Part shown: in pieces, positions 15,715 through 24,298 of the stretch | How the letters are laid out: the number at the start of each line of letters is the position of its first letter | How positions within the stretch are numbered: the first letter of the stretch is position 1 | Source: Nonlabens spongiae | Lineage (GTDB): Bacteria; Bacteroidota; Bacteroidia; Flavobacteriales; Flavobacteriaceae | Assembly: GCF_002117125.1 (NCBI RefSeq) | Contig: NZ_CP019344.1 | Coordinates: 682,001 to 746,000 of the forward strand | Reading direction: 5' to 3' | Length of the DNA stretch: 64,000 bases | Position numbers and translations under genes: made by a program | The notes under the pieces: model-generated | The model's input: the letters and a program-made list of their open reading frames with translations, nothing else | What the model was told of the DNA's origin: nothing | Database searches by the model: none

Positions 15715-18700
15715 ATGATAAAAAATTTACAACTCAACGGACTCAAGTTAACTCTGATTTATGTCGCTGTTTTTGTTTTCGCTTTAAGCGAAAATCAAAC
15801 CTTTGCTCAAGTAGCTGTAGGAAATGGAAGTTATACAACAAATCACCCAGGAGCTGATGCTGCCGGACGTAACGGCTTCCCTTCAGGCACACCACAATTG
15901 AGCGGTAATGCTGCTGGCAAACCTGTTCCTACAAATGACTGGTGGTCTACTCTGATCAAGCAAAATCATGCGGATAATCTTTTTAATTATCCCATGACCA
16001 TGAAAACAACGAATCAAGGACTGATCGTCACTTATATACCGTGGGGTCCTATAGGAGATTCTTCACCTATTCAAGTGGGTCTGCAAGGTATGAATGCTTC
16101 TCAAGCTACGGTTGCTGACTATTCAGACTGGACGGTTACCATGAACTGGAACGATGGAACGCACGATCTAAAGGCAACCAGCGGTATAGGAATGCCATTT
16201 ATCTATTTTGAAAAGGGGAGTAGCGACTTGCTGGAAATCAGAATCACTTCGGGTACAACCACTATTAATAATGAGAAGGTACTTGTTGAAAACGCTAGGA
16301 GTGGAGCCGATTTTGTCATTTACGCCCCAGTAGGAAGCACCTGGACGCAAACCGGTACTACATTTTCTTCCACGCTCAATGGTGAAGATTATTGGTCCAT
16401 GGCGATGCTTCCACAAAGTACTTCAAATGTAAGTACGATGGCAGATGAATATGAGAAATATGCCTATGTTTTTCCTACGGATACACAAGTCAATTGGAAT
16501 TATGACCCAGCGACTTCAAACGTGACATCCACGTTTACCGTGACCACAGATATAAAAGAAGGAACGGAGAGTAACGTACTCTTAGGACTCTTGCCTCACC
16601 AGTGGGCCAACCTGTCCAGCGGTTCTCCCACGCCTGATGAAGAAGAATACAGCACAGTTAGAGGAACTTTAAAAACACTTGACGGAAACAGGTTTACCGT
16701 TCAGAATTCGTTTAAAGGGATTTTACCGACTTTACCCAATTTAGGTCACTACAGTTCTAGTTTCAGTCCAGCAGTACTTGATCAGAAAATTACGAATATC
16801 GAGAACGATCAATTGGCTTCCTGGACGGATTCGTATAACGAGGGTCAAGTCATGAATCGTTTGATCCAGACCGCCCGTATCGCAGATCAAACCGGTAATA
16901 TTGAAGCGCGGGACAAAATGATCGCAACGATCAAAGAACGTCTGGAAGACTGGTTGACTTATGAAAATGGCGAAGTTGCCTTTTTATTCTATTACAATGA
17001 TATTTGGTCTGCGCTGATAGGCTATCCAGCGGGTCACGGCCAGGACACTAATCTCAACGACCACCATTTCCACTGGGGTTATTTTATTCATGCAGCAGCC
17101 TTTATGGAACAATTTGAGCCGGGCTGGGCTGCGCAATATGGAGACATGATCAATGTTTTGATACGTGATGCTGCTTCTTCTGACCGCAATGATCCACAAT
17201 TTCCGTTTCTGAGAAACTTCAGTCCTTATGCCGGACACAGTTGGGCTAATGGTTTTGCAAGTTTCCCCCATGGAAATGACCAAGAGTCTACCTCAGAAAG
17301 TATGCAGTTTGCCTCATCACTTATTCATTGGGGAACGGTTACGGAGAACGACGCGATCAGAGACTTGGGCGTTTACATTTATACTACCGAGCAGACCGCT
17401 ATTGAAGAATACTGGCTGGATGTTCATAATCGCAATTTTCAACCCAACCAGCAATACGGACTGGTTTCTAGGGTTTGGGGAAATAGTTATGACAACGGGA
17501 CTTTCTGGACTTCAGACATTGCCGCTTCCTACGGTATAGAAATGTACCCCATGCACGGCGGTTCCTTTTATTTAGGACATCATCAAGCCTACGCACAATC
17601 CTTATGGACTGAAATCACAAACAATACGGGAGTTCTAAGCAACCAGCCGAATCCTAATTTATGGTATGATACCTACTGGAAATACCTTTCCTTAACTGAT
17701 CCGCAAGCGGCAGTTGATCTCTACAATGCTTATCCAGATCGAGATTTGAAATTTGGTATTTCTGATGCGCAGACCTACCACTGGTTGCACAGCGTGAACG
17801 CCATGGGTGTGATCGATCCCACCATTTCCGCAGATCATCCCATCGCCAGCGCTTTTAACGATAATGGAACCATAACTTACGTCGCACACAATTATTCTGA
17901 CACGGCGATCAACGTGACTTTCTCAAATGGTTTTGTACTCGTGGTTCCTGCAAATACCTTGGCTACCAATCGCGATGTAGCTATTGATGGAGTCCTAAGC
18001 GCTCAAGATTATGATTTACATGAAAATGACGACTTGGACTTAAATGTTGCAACGACGGGTCAAAACATCAGTCTGGTGGAGTTTTACTTGGATGATACTT
18101 TGGTAGGGCAGAGCGCCACAGCACCATATGATCTCACTTTACCTAGTATGCCGTTAGGAGTTTTTACGCTTTACGCGAAAGTGTACCAAGGAAGTGCTTT
18201 TAACATAACAAACGTCATAAGTGTACAAGTAGGAGACCAGCTGCCCTACAATGGTTCGCCAACAGTTATTCCAGGTACCTTGCAAGGAGCGCATTACGAT
18301 ATTTTTGAAGGAGGATTGGGCCAAAACATTGCCTATTTTGATGCTTCAGCAAATAATGAAGGAGGATTCAGACCTAACGAATATGTAGATGCGGTTTCCG
18401 TAAACAATGAAGGAGATACAGTAGGCTGGATCTCAGCAGGAGAGTGGATGGAGTATACGGTTGATGTTCAAACGACCGGTTGTTATGATCTAGACATGCG
18501 TTATGCTTCTGGAAACAATGCCGGTGGTGGGCCGTTCCATTTTGAAATAGATGGTCAGCAGGTGAGTCCTAATATTGCTGTTAATGCCACAGGCGATTGG
18601 AATACATGGTCTACGCATACCAGCACGATCAATTTGACTCAAGGTATTCATGTGTTGCGATTCTACGCTCAAAACGGAGAATTTAATTTTGGCGAGATGA

Positions 18701-19470
18701 CGTTTAGTTTTAATTCGTCAGGCTGTGCGCCGCCACAAAGTATTGGATTACCGTTTGATTTTGAAACAACTCCTGTATCATCAGACTTTGTAGATTTTGA
18801 TGGAGGAACCGGGTCGGTGATTCCTCTTACCTCTCCGCAAGCTACTGGCAACAATAGTTCAAACGCCGCCATGATCGTAAGAGATGGTGGTATGCCGTGG
18901 GCTGGATCGTATTTGGATCTCGGCGGAACGCTCGATTTTGCTGCAAGCGGCGAACTTCTAGCTCTAAAGCTTTGGACAGATGCACCGGCAGGAACGGTGA
19001 TACGCATGAAACTGGAACAGCAATCCAATCCCAGCAACTTTGCCGAAAGAGACTACACAACACTCAGCTCAGGTACCTGGGAAAATGTGTACTGGGATTT
19101 TGGCTCATTGAACAATACGGTTTACGATCGACTGGTCTTCATGTTTGATTTTGGCAACACGGGCGACGGCAGCAATACATCAACCTTTATTTTTGACGAT
19201 GTGGAGCAAACCACCACCTTATCAGCGGGTCAGATTGACACGGATAGCGGTTTAAAGATATACCCCAATCCAGTGAGTGATGTTTTGAATATCTATGCTG
19301 GAGCTGACGAAGTAAGTAAAGTAGAAGTGTATAATTTGATTGGTCAGCGCGTACTGGAACAACAAAAAAACACAAATCAGATCAACCTCGCATCACTTAA
19401 TGAAGGGCTTTACATCATAAAAATCACCATAGGTGACGAAGTGGTTTTAAGGAAGGTGGTTAAGGAGTAG
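15715..19470 (+). CDS. Secreted GH81 endo-1,3-beta-glucanase (laminarinase) with CBM6 and T9SS type A tail
   Basis: A 1251-residue exported enzyme. The signal peptide ends at about residue 32 (NQTFA-QVAVG). The GH81 catalytic module spans about residues 45-700, with NDWWSTL near the start and the acidic motif QESTSESM near residue 525, which holds the catalytic glutamates. A bacterial Ig-like domain (760-830), a CBM6-type module (843-1000), a further beta-sandwich (1016-1160) and a Por sorting domain (IYPNPVSDVLNIY) follow. It would cleave beta-1,3-glucan such as algal laminarin outside the cell. The frame is open from a TTG ten codons earlier, but the signal peptide starts properly at ATG 15715. 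Monocistronic. A degenerate palindrome copy lies at about 18167-18183. Confidence 0.95.
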   Translation: MIKNLQLNGLKLTLIYVAVFVFALSENQTFAQVAVGNGSYTTNHPGADAAGRNGFPSGTPQLSGNAAGKPVPTNDWWSTLIKQNHADNLFNYPMTMKTTNQGLIVTYIPWGPIGDSSPIQVGLQGMNASQATVADYSDWTVTMNWNDGTHDLKATSGIGMPFIYFEKGSSDLLEIRITSGTTTINNEKVLVENARSGADFVIYAPVGSTWTQTGTTFSSTLNGEDYWSMAMLPQSTSNVSTMADEYEKYAYVFPTDTQVNWNYDPATSNVTSTFTVTTDIKEGTESNVLLGLLPHQWANLSSGSPTPDEEEYSTVRGTLKTLDGNRFTVQNSFKGILPTLPNLGHYSSSFSPAVLDQKITNIENDQLASWTDSYNEGQVMNRLIQTARIADQTGNIEARDKMIATIKERLEDWLTYENGEVAFLFYYNDIWSALIGYPAGHGQDTNLNDHHFHWGYFIHAAAFMEQFEPGWAAQYGDMINVLIRDAASSDRNDPQFPFLRNFSPYAGHSWANGFASFPHGNDQESTSESMQFASSLIHWGTVTENDAIRDLGVYIYTTEQTAIEEYWLDVHNRNFQPNQQYGLVSRVWGNSYDNGTFWTSDIAASYGIEMYPMHGGSFYLGHHQAYAQSLWTEITNNTGVLSNQPNPNLWYDTYWKYLSLTDPQAAVDLYNAYPDRDLKFGISDAQTYHWLHSVNAMGVIDPTISADHPIASAFNDNGTITYVAHNYSDTAINVTFSNGFVLVVPANTLATNRDVAIDGVLSAQDYDLHENDDLDLNVATTGQNISLVEFYLDDTLVGQSATAPYDLTLPSMPLGVFTLYAKVYQGSAFNITNVISVQVGDQLPYNGSPTVIPGTLQGAHYDIFEGGLGQNIAYFDASANNEGGFRPNEYVDAVSVNNEGDTVGWISAGEWMEYTVDVQTTGCYDLDMRYASGNNAGGGPFHFEIDGQQVSPNIAVNATGDWNTWSTHTSTINLTQGIHVLRFYAQNGEFNFGEMTFSFNSSGCAPPQSIGLPFDFETTPVSSDFVDFDGGTGSVIPLTSPQATGNNSSNAAMIVRDGGMPWAGSYLDLGGTLDFAASGELLALKLWTDAPAGTVIRMKLEQQSNPSNFAERDYTTLSSGTWENVYWDFGSLNNTVYDRLVFMFDFGNTGDGSNTSTFIFDDVEQTTTLSAGQIDTDSGLKIYPNPVSDVLNIYAGADEVSKVEVYNLIGQRVLEQQKNTNQINLASLNEGLYIIKITIGDEVVLRKVVKE

Positions 19471-19557
19471 GGGAAAAGTTTTGTAGAGCCTCACAAAATG
19501 TATTCTCATCGATAATTGTAAGGTCTCGTTTGATCACTGTTTTAATAATGAATAGAT

Positions 19558-20250
19558 TTGTTTAAAATCCATGTTTTGAAGCAGAACATCAAATTAACGG
19601 TTGATGCGGTAGTTTTCGGTTATGAGAACGGAAAGGTATATCTACTTCTCATCAACCGTAAATATGAACCTTTCAAAAATCAATGGGCTTTACCAGGAGG
19701 TTACGTCAAAGATGATGAAAACCTTGAAGAAGCTGTGGCACGAGAACTCAAGGAAGAGTCTGGAGTTGAGATTAATTTCTTAGAACAATTATACACCTTT
19801 GGTGCAGTAGATCGAGATCCCAGAGGTAGGGTAGTGAGTATTTCCTATTACGGACTAGTGCGACCCGATAAATTTCAGATATCTGCCGCAACTGATGCAA
19901 AAGATGTTAAGTGGTTCCCCTTAAATGAAATCCCTCAAGTCAGCTTTGATCACGAAAGAATTATAGAAAGCGGCATTATAAGGCTACGCTCTAAAATCAA
20001 ATACGAACCCATAGGCTTTGAGTTGCTAGACGCTAAATTCCCGTTTTCTGATTTAGAAAAATTGTATAGTGCGCTGTTAGGTGAACCCGTAGATCGCAGG
20101 AACTTTAGAAAAAAAATAAAGGAGTTGAACGTTCTGGATGAACTAGACGATACATTATCCACTGGCCCTGGAAGACCAGCCAGGTTATTTAAATTCAATA
20201 AGAAACGTTTTTTTCAACTTAAGAAAGAAGGCGTTCATTTCGAGCTGTAA
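19558..20250 (+). CDS. nrtR: Nudix-type transcriptional regulator NrtR (TTG start)
   Basis: A 230-residue repressor of NAD metabolism: a Nudix domain (1-150), which in this family binds ADP-ribose, followed by a winged-helix DNA-binding domain (about 155-230; RNFRKKIKEL and STGPGRPARLFKF). The Nudix box GGYVKDDENLEEAVARELKE with ESGV is complete. No ATG is available: an in-frame stop lies at 19549-19551, so TTG 19558 is the likely start. Transcribed toward nadV-prs, with an operator-like palindrome in the 80-bp gap, as expected for local NAD-salvage control. Confidence 0.9.
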   Translation: MFKIHVLKQNIKLTVDAVVFGYENGKVYLLLINRKYEPFKNQWALPGGYVKDDENLEEAVARELKEESGVEINFLEQLYTFGAVDRDPRGRVVSISYYGLVRPDKFQISAATDAKDVKWFPLNEIPQVSFDHERIIESGIIRLRSKIKYEPIGFELLDAKFPFSDLEKLYSALLGEPVDRRNFRKKIKELNVLDELDDTLSTGPGRPARLFKFNKKRFFQLKKEGVHFEL

Positions 20251-20256
20251 ATTAGT

Positions 20257-20275
20257 TTGTGTTAAAAATACACAA
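20257..20275. promoter_or_regulatory. Candidate NrtR operator upstream of nadV
   Basis: Perfect inverted repeat TTGTGT-N7-ACACAA (19 bp) just after the nrtR stop and about 30 bp upstream of the nadV -7 element, overlapping the -33 region. A further half-site, CAAACACAAA, lies before the nadV ATG. Position and neighbouring regulator suggest NrtR binding; this is inference. Confidence 0.6.
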
Positions 20276-20303
20276 TTAGTCGTTAGGAATAATTCAGCTC
20301 TAT

Positions 20304-20311
20304 TATATTTG
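20304..20311 (+). promoter_or_regulatory. -7 element (TATATTTG) of nadV-prs
   Basis: TATATTTG fits TAnnTTTG. A TTA (20283-20285) lies 18 bp upstream as a weak -33. Transcription would start about 15 bp before the nadV ATG (20331), giving a very short leader. Confidence 0.6.
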
Positions 20312-20330
20312 CGTAATACAAACACAAATT

Positions 20331-21785
20331 ATGAATGCATTATTTCTCACAGATGGTTACAAAACAGGGCATCACCAGCAATATCCGGTAAACACAACCG
20401 AAGTTTATAGCAATTGGACACCACGATCCAATAGACATGCTCCAGCAGGAATCGAGAAAGTCGTTTCTTTTGGTCAGCAATATGTAATTCAGTGGATTCA
20501 TGACTACTTCAAAAAGAATTTCTTTGATCTTGAAAAAGATATTGTTTGCGATGAATTAGAGCAGGAATTATCTCAATATTTAGGGGCACCCTACGATGTT
20601 AGCCATTTTGCCGCGTTACATGATTTAGGATATTTACCTATTCAGGTTAAATCGCTACCAGAAGGAGTAGAGGTACCTATGAGAGTTCCTATACTAACCG
20701 TAGTGAACACTCTCCCAGAATTCTACTGGATTACAAACTTCTTGGAGACCATACTCTCTACGATGTTATGGCAACCTATGACGTCAGCCAGCATAGCTCT
20801 TCAATATCGCAGAATACTCACTAAATATGCTAAGCTTACCGATAGCGCAAATGTGGACATTGTCGATTTTCAAGGTCATGATTTTTCTATGAGGGGAATG
20901 GGAGGTCTTCAAGCAGCGGTATTATCTGGTATAGGGCACGCAGCAGTATTTAAAGGCTCGGACACATTACCGATTATCCAGTCTCTACGCAAATATTATG
21001 ATGCTAGTGATTTTGTTGTAGGCTCGGTAAATGCAACTGAGCACAGTGTGATGTGTGCAGGAACTCATGAAGATGAATTGCAGACATTTGCTAGGCTCCT
21101 AAATCTTTATCCTAGCGGTATCTTGTCTATAGTAAGTGACACCTGGGATTTATGGAAAGTTCTGACAGAATATCTGCCTCAATTAAAACAAGAAATCCTA
21201 AATCGTGATGGCAAAGTTGTCATACGTCCAGATAGTGGTGATCCAGTGGATATAATTTGTGGGACTTCGCTTTCGCGAAAGCGTAATACTCCACAAGAAA
21301 AAGGAGTTATAGAACTGCTTTGGGAGACTTTTGGGGGACATGTAAACCGAGAAGGCTATAAAGTTCTGGATCAGCATATAGGCGCTATTTATGGAGATAG
21401 TATAACGATAGAACGAGCCGAAGCTATTTGCGAAAGACTGGAAAAGCAAGGCTTTGCATCAACAAATGTCGTGTTTGGTGTTGGCTCATTTACGTATCAG
21501 TTCAAGACACGTGATACTTTTGGTTTTGCAATGAAAGCAACGTCAGTAGTGGTCAAAGGTGAACGAAGAGAAATTTACAAAAACCCAGTAACGGATGATG
21601 GTGTAAAAAAATCAGCTAGAGGTTTGTTAAAGGTGATCCGTAAAAACGATGTGTTTGAAGTGATAGATCAAGTAAGCGAAAAAGAAGAAAAAACGGGTGA
21701 ATTAAAAACAATTTATGTAAACGGTAGATTTGAAAAACGGATACAGTTTGAAACCATAAGAGAACGACTTAAAAATTTAGTGTGA
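20331..21785 (+). CDS. nadV: Nicotinamide phosphoribosyltransferase
   Basis: Makes NMN from nicotinamide and PRPP, the first step of one-step NAD salvage. 484 residues, the family length. Landmarks: TDGYKTGHHQQYP at the N-terminus, NWTPRSNRH, DFQGHDFSMRGMGG, NATEHSVMCAG, the PRPP site VIRPDSGDPVDI, and GSFTYQFKTRDTFGFAMKAT. Between DPVDIICG and KGVIELLW lies a segment SLSRKR encoded by a perfect copy of the dispersed palindrome, in a loop that is variable in the family. The TGA stop overlaps the prs ATG (TGATG). Probably repressed by NrtR. Confidence 0.96.
   Translation: MNALFLTDGYKTGHHQQYPVNTTEVYSNWTPRSNRHAPAGIEKVVSFGQQYVIQWIHDYFKKNFFDLEKDIVCDELEQELSQYLGAPYDVSHFAALHDLGYLPIQVKSLPEGVEVPMRVPILTVVNTLPEFYWITNFLETILSTMLWQPMTSASIALQYRRILTKYAKLTDSANVDIVDFQGHDFSMRGMGGLQAAVLSGIGHAAVFKGSDTLPIIQSLRKYYDASDFVVGSVNATEHSVMCAGTHEDELQTFARLLNLYPSGILSIVSDTWDLWKVLTEYLPQLKQEILNRDGKVVIRPDSGDPVDIICGTSLSRKRNTPQEKGVIELLWETFGGHVNREGYKVLDQHIGAIYGDSITIERAEAICERLEKQGFASTNVVFGVGSFTYQFKTRDTFGFAMKATSVVVKGERREIYKNPVTDDGVKKSARGLLKVIRKNDVFEVIDQVSEKEEKTGELKTIYVNGRFEKRIQFETIRERLKNLV
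21268..21283. repeat. Dispersed palindrome inside nadV (read as LSRKR)
   Basis: Perfect CGCTTTCGCGAAAGCG in the nadV coding frame, read SLSRKR. It sits in a surface loop that varies in length among NadV/NAMPT proteins. Confidence 0.95.
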
Positions 21786-22549
21786 TGGAACGAGCTATTT
21801 TTAAAACAAAAAGATTCAAAGACGGACAAGTCAGTGCTGCAATTGAACAAATGGGTGATTTGCACGTCAAAATTCGCGGGAATACCTATGAAGAGCTTTT
21901 TGAGGCGGCTGCGATTAAAGAAGCGTTTGATAGCCTCAATACAATCACAAGGTATTCTTCTAAACTCACGATATATTGTCTTATAGGTCAGCGTTCAGAT
22001 CGTCGGTTTGAGGATAATCAATCCTTTGATTTAAAGATGATTAGTAATTTCGTTAACCTTATGAATTATGATCAGGTGGAATTGTTGCATCCACATAGTT
22101 CGGTTGCTGTAGCGCTAATAAACAACAGTAAAGAAATAAGCCCAGATAAATATGTAGAAAAGGCTTTCAATTCCTTGGGAAATCCTGTTTTGATAAGTCC
22201 TGACGCCGGAGCTTATAAAAACACCTTCAATTTAGCAGAAAAATTGAATGCCAGATTAATTGCCTCAAATAAGATCAGAATTGATGGCGAGCCTAAAATT
22301 GAAATTTACGGCAATGTAGATGGCTTAAAATGTTTGATAGTCGATGATATTGCAGACGGAGGTCGTACGTTTATAGAATTAGCTAAAAAGTTGAAATCTT
22401 GTGGCGCCGCAAAAGTTTATCTATATGTTACACATGGAATGTTTAATTACGGCTTTGAGGAATTGAAAAATCAAATAGATCACATTTACTGCACGAATAG
22501 CTTCAAAGACATTACAAATCATGAATTCGTAACACAATACGAAAACTAA
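21785..22549 (+). CDS. prs: Ribose-phosphate pyrophosphokinase-like (PRPP synthetase)
   Basis: A 254-residue protein of the phosphoribosyltransferase/PRPP synthetase superfamily. YCLIGQRSDRRFE takes the place of the ATP-binding RQDRK region, ELLHPHSSV is the pyrophosphate-loop area, ISPDAGAYK corresponds to the classical SPDxGG segment, and CLIVDDIADGGRTFIELAKK is the PRPP-binding motif. It is shorter than housekeeping Prs (about 310 residues), as in NadV-coupled forms. It would supply PRPP to NadV. Start at ATG 21785, overlapping the nadV stop. Confidence 0.88.
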   Translation: MERAIFKTKRFKDGQVSAAIEQMGDLHVKIRGNTYEELFEAAAIKEAFDSLNTITRYSSKLTIYCLIGQRSDRRFEDNQSFDLKMISNFVNLMNYDQVELLHPHSSVAVALINNSKEISPDKYVEKAFNSLGNPVLISPDAGAYKNTFNLAEKLNARLIASNKIRIDGEPKIEIYGNVDGLKCLIVDDIADGGRTFIELAKKLKSCGAAKVYLYVTHGMFNYGFEELKNQIDHIYCTNSFKDITNHEFVTQYEN

Positions 22550-22608
22550 TAAACTGAATCGATTGTCTCATAATATATATTATGTCAAATAGAATATTTC
22601 AAATGCCA

Positions 22609-23343
22609 CTATTCTAGTACCAATTCCAGATCATTGATGTATTTGCACAAATATTCAGAGAGTTCATACACATCATACTGATAACCATCCATGGCTACCA
22701 AACTCATGTGTGCAACTCGATTCCTATAATCTGCACTCCCAAAATATTTGAATTCACTCACGTCTAAGTTACCGTGAGTCACCAGCTTGTAATACCAGTC
22801 GTAATTTGATTTGATGTGTTCTAGATTGGCCAACAATTCCTCCACGATGATTTTTTCGCTCATTTCCAATTTTTCGTGAGAATAAACATATTGGATTTCG
22901 ATTTTATCCAGAATCTCGTTGAAATCTGTTTTGGTATAGTTGCGCTGTTTGAGTAATTCTAGTGTTTTGGTCTCAAGATGTAGAATTTTGAATCCAGTGG
23001 TTATGAGAAAAGGTCCGCGTTGCAATTTGCGGATATTCTCATTTTCATTTAATTCTCGGTCCGTTAGGAACAAATCGTAGATTTCCTCCTCGCCTTCCAT
23101 GTATTCTAGTTGATCTTCGACCTGATAGAGATCTCGTTTCATTTGTTTTAAAACCGCTTTGGCAATGATCTCTTGCTCATTTTTTTTGATGCGGTTTTCG
23201 TTCCAGTCATTGATACCCAAAGCAATCAAAATTCCTATAACGACAAGGATAATTTCGCCCAGAGCGTAAACCACATACTTTTTAAAGCCTTTCATGGACT
23301 CTGATTCTATCAAATGACGCCGGTATTTTCGAAATAATTTCAA
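22609..23343 (-). CDS. DUF6090 family membrane-anchored protein
   Basis: A 244-residue protein of a family widespread in Flavobacteriia. The N-terminus has a basic stretch followed by one membrane helix containing the signature ALGEIILVVIGILIALGIND and W-N-E. The rest is a mostly helical extracytoplasmic domain with many charged residues. No enzymatic motif; the function is unknown. Monocistronic on the minus strand, convergent with prs. Confidence 0.88.
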   Translation of the reverse strand: MKLFRKYRRHLIESESMKGFKKYVVYALGEIILVVIGILIALGINDWNENRIKKNEQEIIAKAVLKQMKRDLYQVEDQLEYMEGEEEIYDLFLTDRELNENENIRKLQRGPFLITTGFKILHLETKTLELLKQRNYTKTDFNEILDKIEIQYVYSHEKLEMSEKIIVEELLANLEHIKSNYDWYYKLVTHGNLDVSEFKYFGSADYRNRVAHMSLVAMDGYQYDVYELSEYLCKYINDLELVLE

Positions 23344-23497
23344 TAACCACGGTATAGATGAAACACCATACTAAGTTACAGCTTTATACGGACTTTTAGA
23401 ACAAATGCTTTCCCGTTGTCCTACAGGCGTTTGTCCAAAGGAAAAATGCCTAGCAATAATGATCTATTTATCGTTTTCAACCGACATCATACAACTC

Positions 23498-24073
23498 TTA
23501 ATTTTCATCACTTGCTGTATCTAATACAGCCCTAAAACTACCGTCATATTGCATGTTAGTTTTCTTAGTGCTTATGATCAGTGCACGCACATTGTACTTG
23601 CTGTAAATATCCATGCGCACATCAAAATAATCGTTCTCTGAATTGGACACACCATAAGTCACGGTGACTTTTTCTCCTTGACGTAAAACCTTGTAATCTT
23701 TCATCGTGGCTTGATAAAACTCGATACCTACGTTTTCAGTACCGCCATAACTACCACCCACTCTGCGCTCGCCAAAAAATGGTAGATCTGCCGTGCTGGT
23801 TTCTCCGTCTACGGTGAGTTTTGCTCCGTCTCCTGCGATGTCTATACGGCCTGCGCTATTACCATTTTGAATTAAAAAAGAATTAAGCACCTGCTGGCTT
23901 GCCGCTGTGTTTTGGGGATACGCCGTATTGAATTCAACCACAAAATTGCGTTCGTTTGCCAAATTCTCGATTTTATTGAGCGTATCAGCCGTTACTAGCG
24001 GATCTTTACTGCTACTACAAGCGGCCACCATTCCAAATATAATTAGGGCACTTAGGAATTTCAATTTACTCAT
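23498..24073 (-). CDS. DUF4251 lipoprotein
   Basis: A 191-residue protein with a lipoprotein signal peptide (lipobox MVAACSS, Cys about residue 19). The mature part matches the DUF4251 type: FVVEFNTAYPQN, then DLPFFGERRVGGSYGGTENV, then DYKVLRQGEKVTVTYGV and a beta-rich end. Anchored in the periplasm or outer membrane; function unknown. Monocistronic. Confidence 0.87.
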   Translation of the reverse strand: MSKLKFLSALIIFGMVAACSSSKDPLVTADTLNKIENLANERNFVVEFNTAYPQNTAASQQVLNSFLIQNGNSAGRIDIAGDGAKLTVDGETSTADLPFFGERRVGGSYGGTENVGIEFYQATMKDYKVLRQGEKVTVTYGVSNSENDYFDVRMDIYSKYNVRALIISTKKTNMQYDGSFRAVLDTASDEN

Positions 24074-24218
24074 TTCAATGCTTTTCAGGTAAAAATATAT
24101 TTCCTATGCAAAATGCTCTGACAAAGAAATGGTAATTTATGAGCGCAATGCGCTTCGAGCTCTGCGCGCTGAGCTTTAAGCTTTAGCAGCATACTTGACA
24201 GCACAAAGATTGAGTTCA

Positions 24219-24298
24219 CAACCTCACCGACTCACAACTCACAGACTCACAGACTCACAAACTCACAAACTCACAAACTCAAAAACTCACAATCTCAT
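24219..24298. repeat. 8-bp tandem array (CTCACAAA type)
   Basis: About eight consecutive copies of CTCACAGA/CTCACAAA, preceded by degenerate copies. The array runs up to the last codons of the following minus-strand gene. Similar CTCACAAA-type sequence recurs at about 50035-50065, 50905-50937 and 51122-51170. Confidence 0.85.

Noticed and set aside
24219..24298. A CRISPR array in the CTCACAAA repeats
   Set aside because: Units are 8 bp and contiguous with no spacers; no cas genes are nearby.
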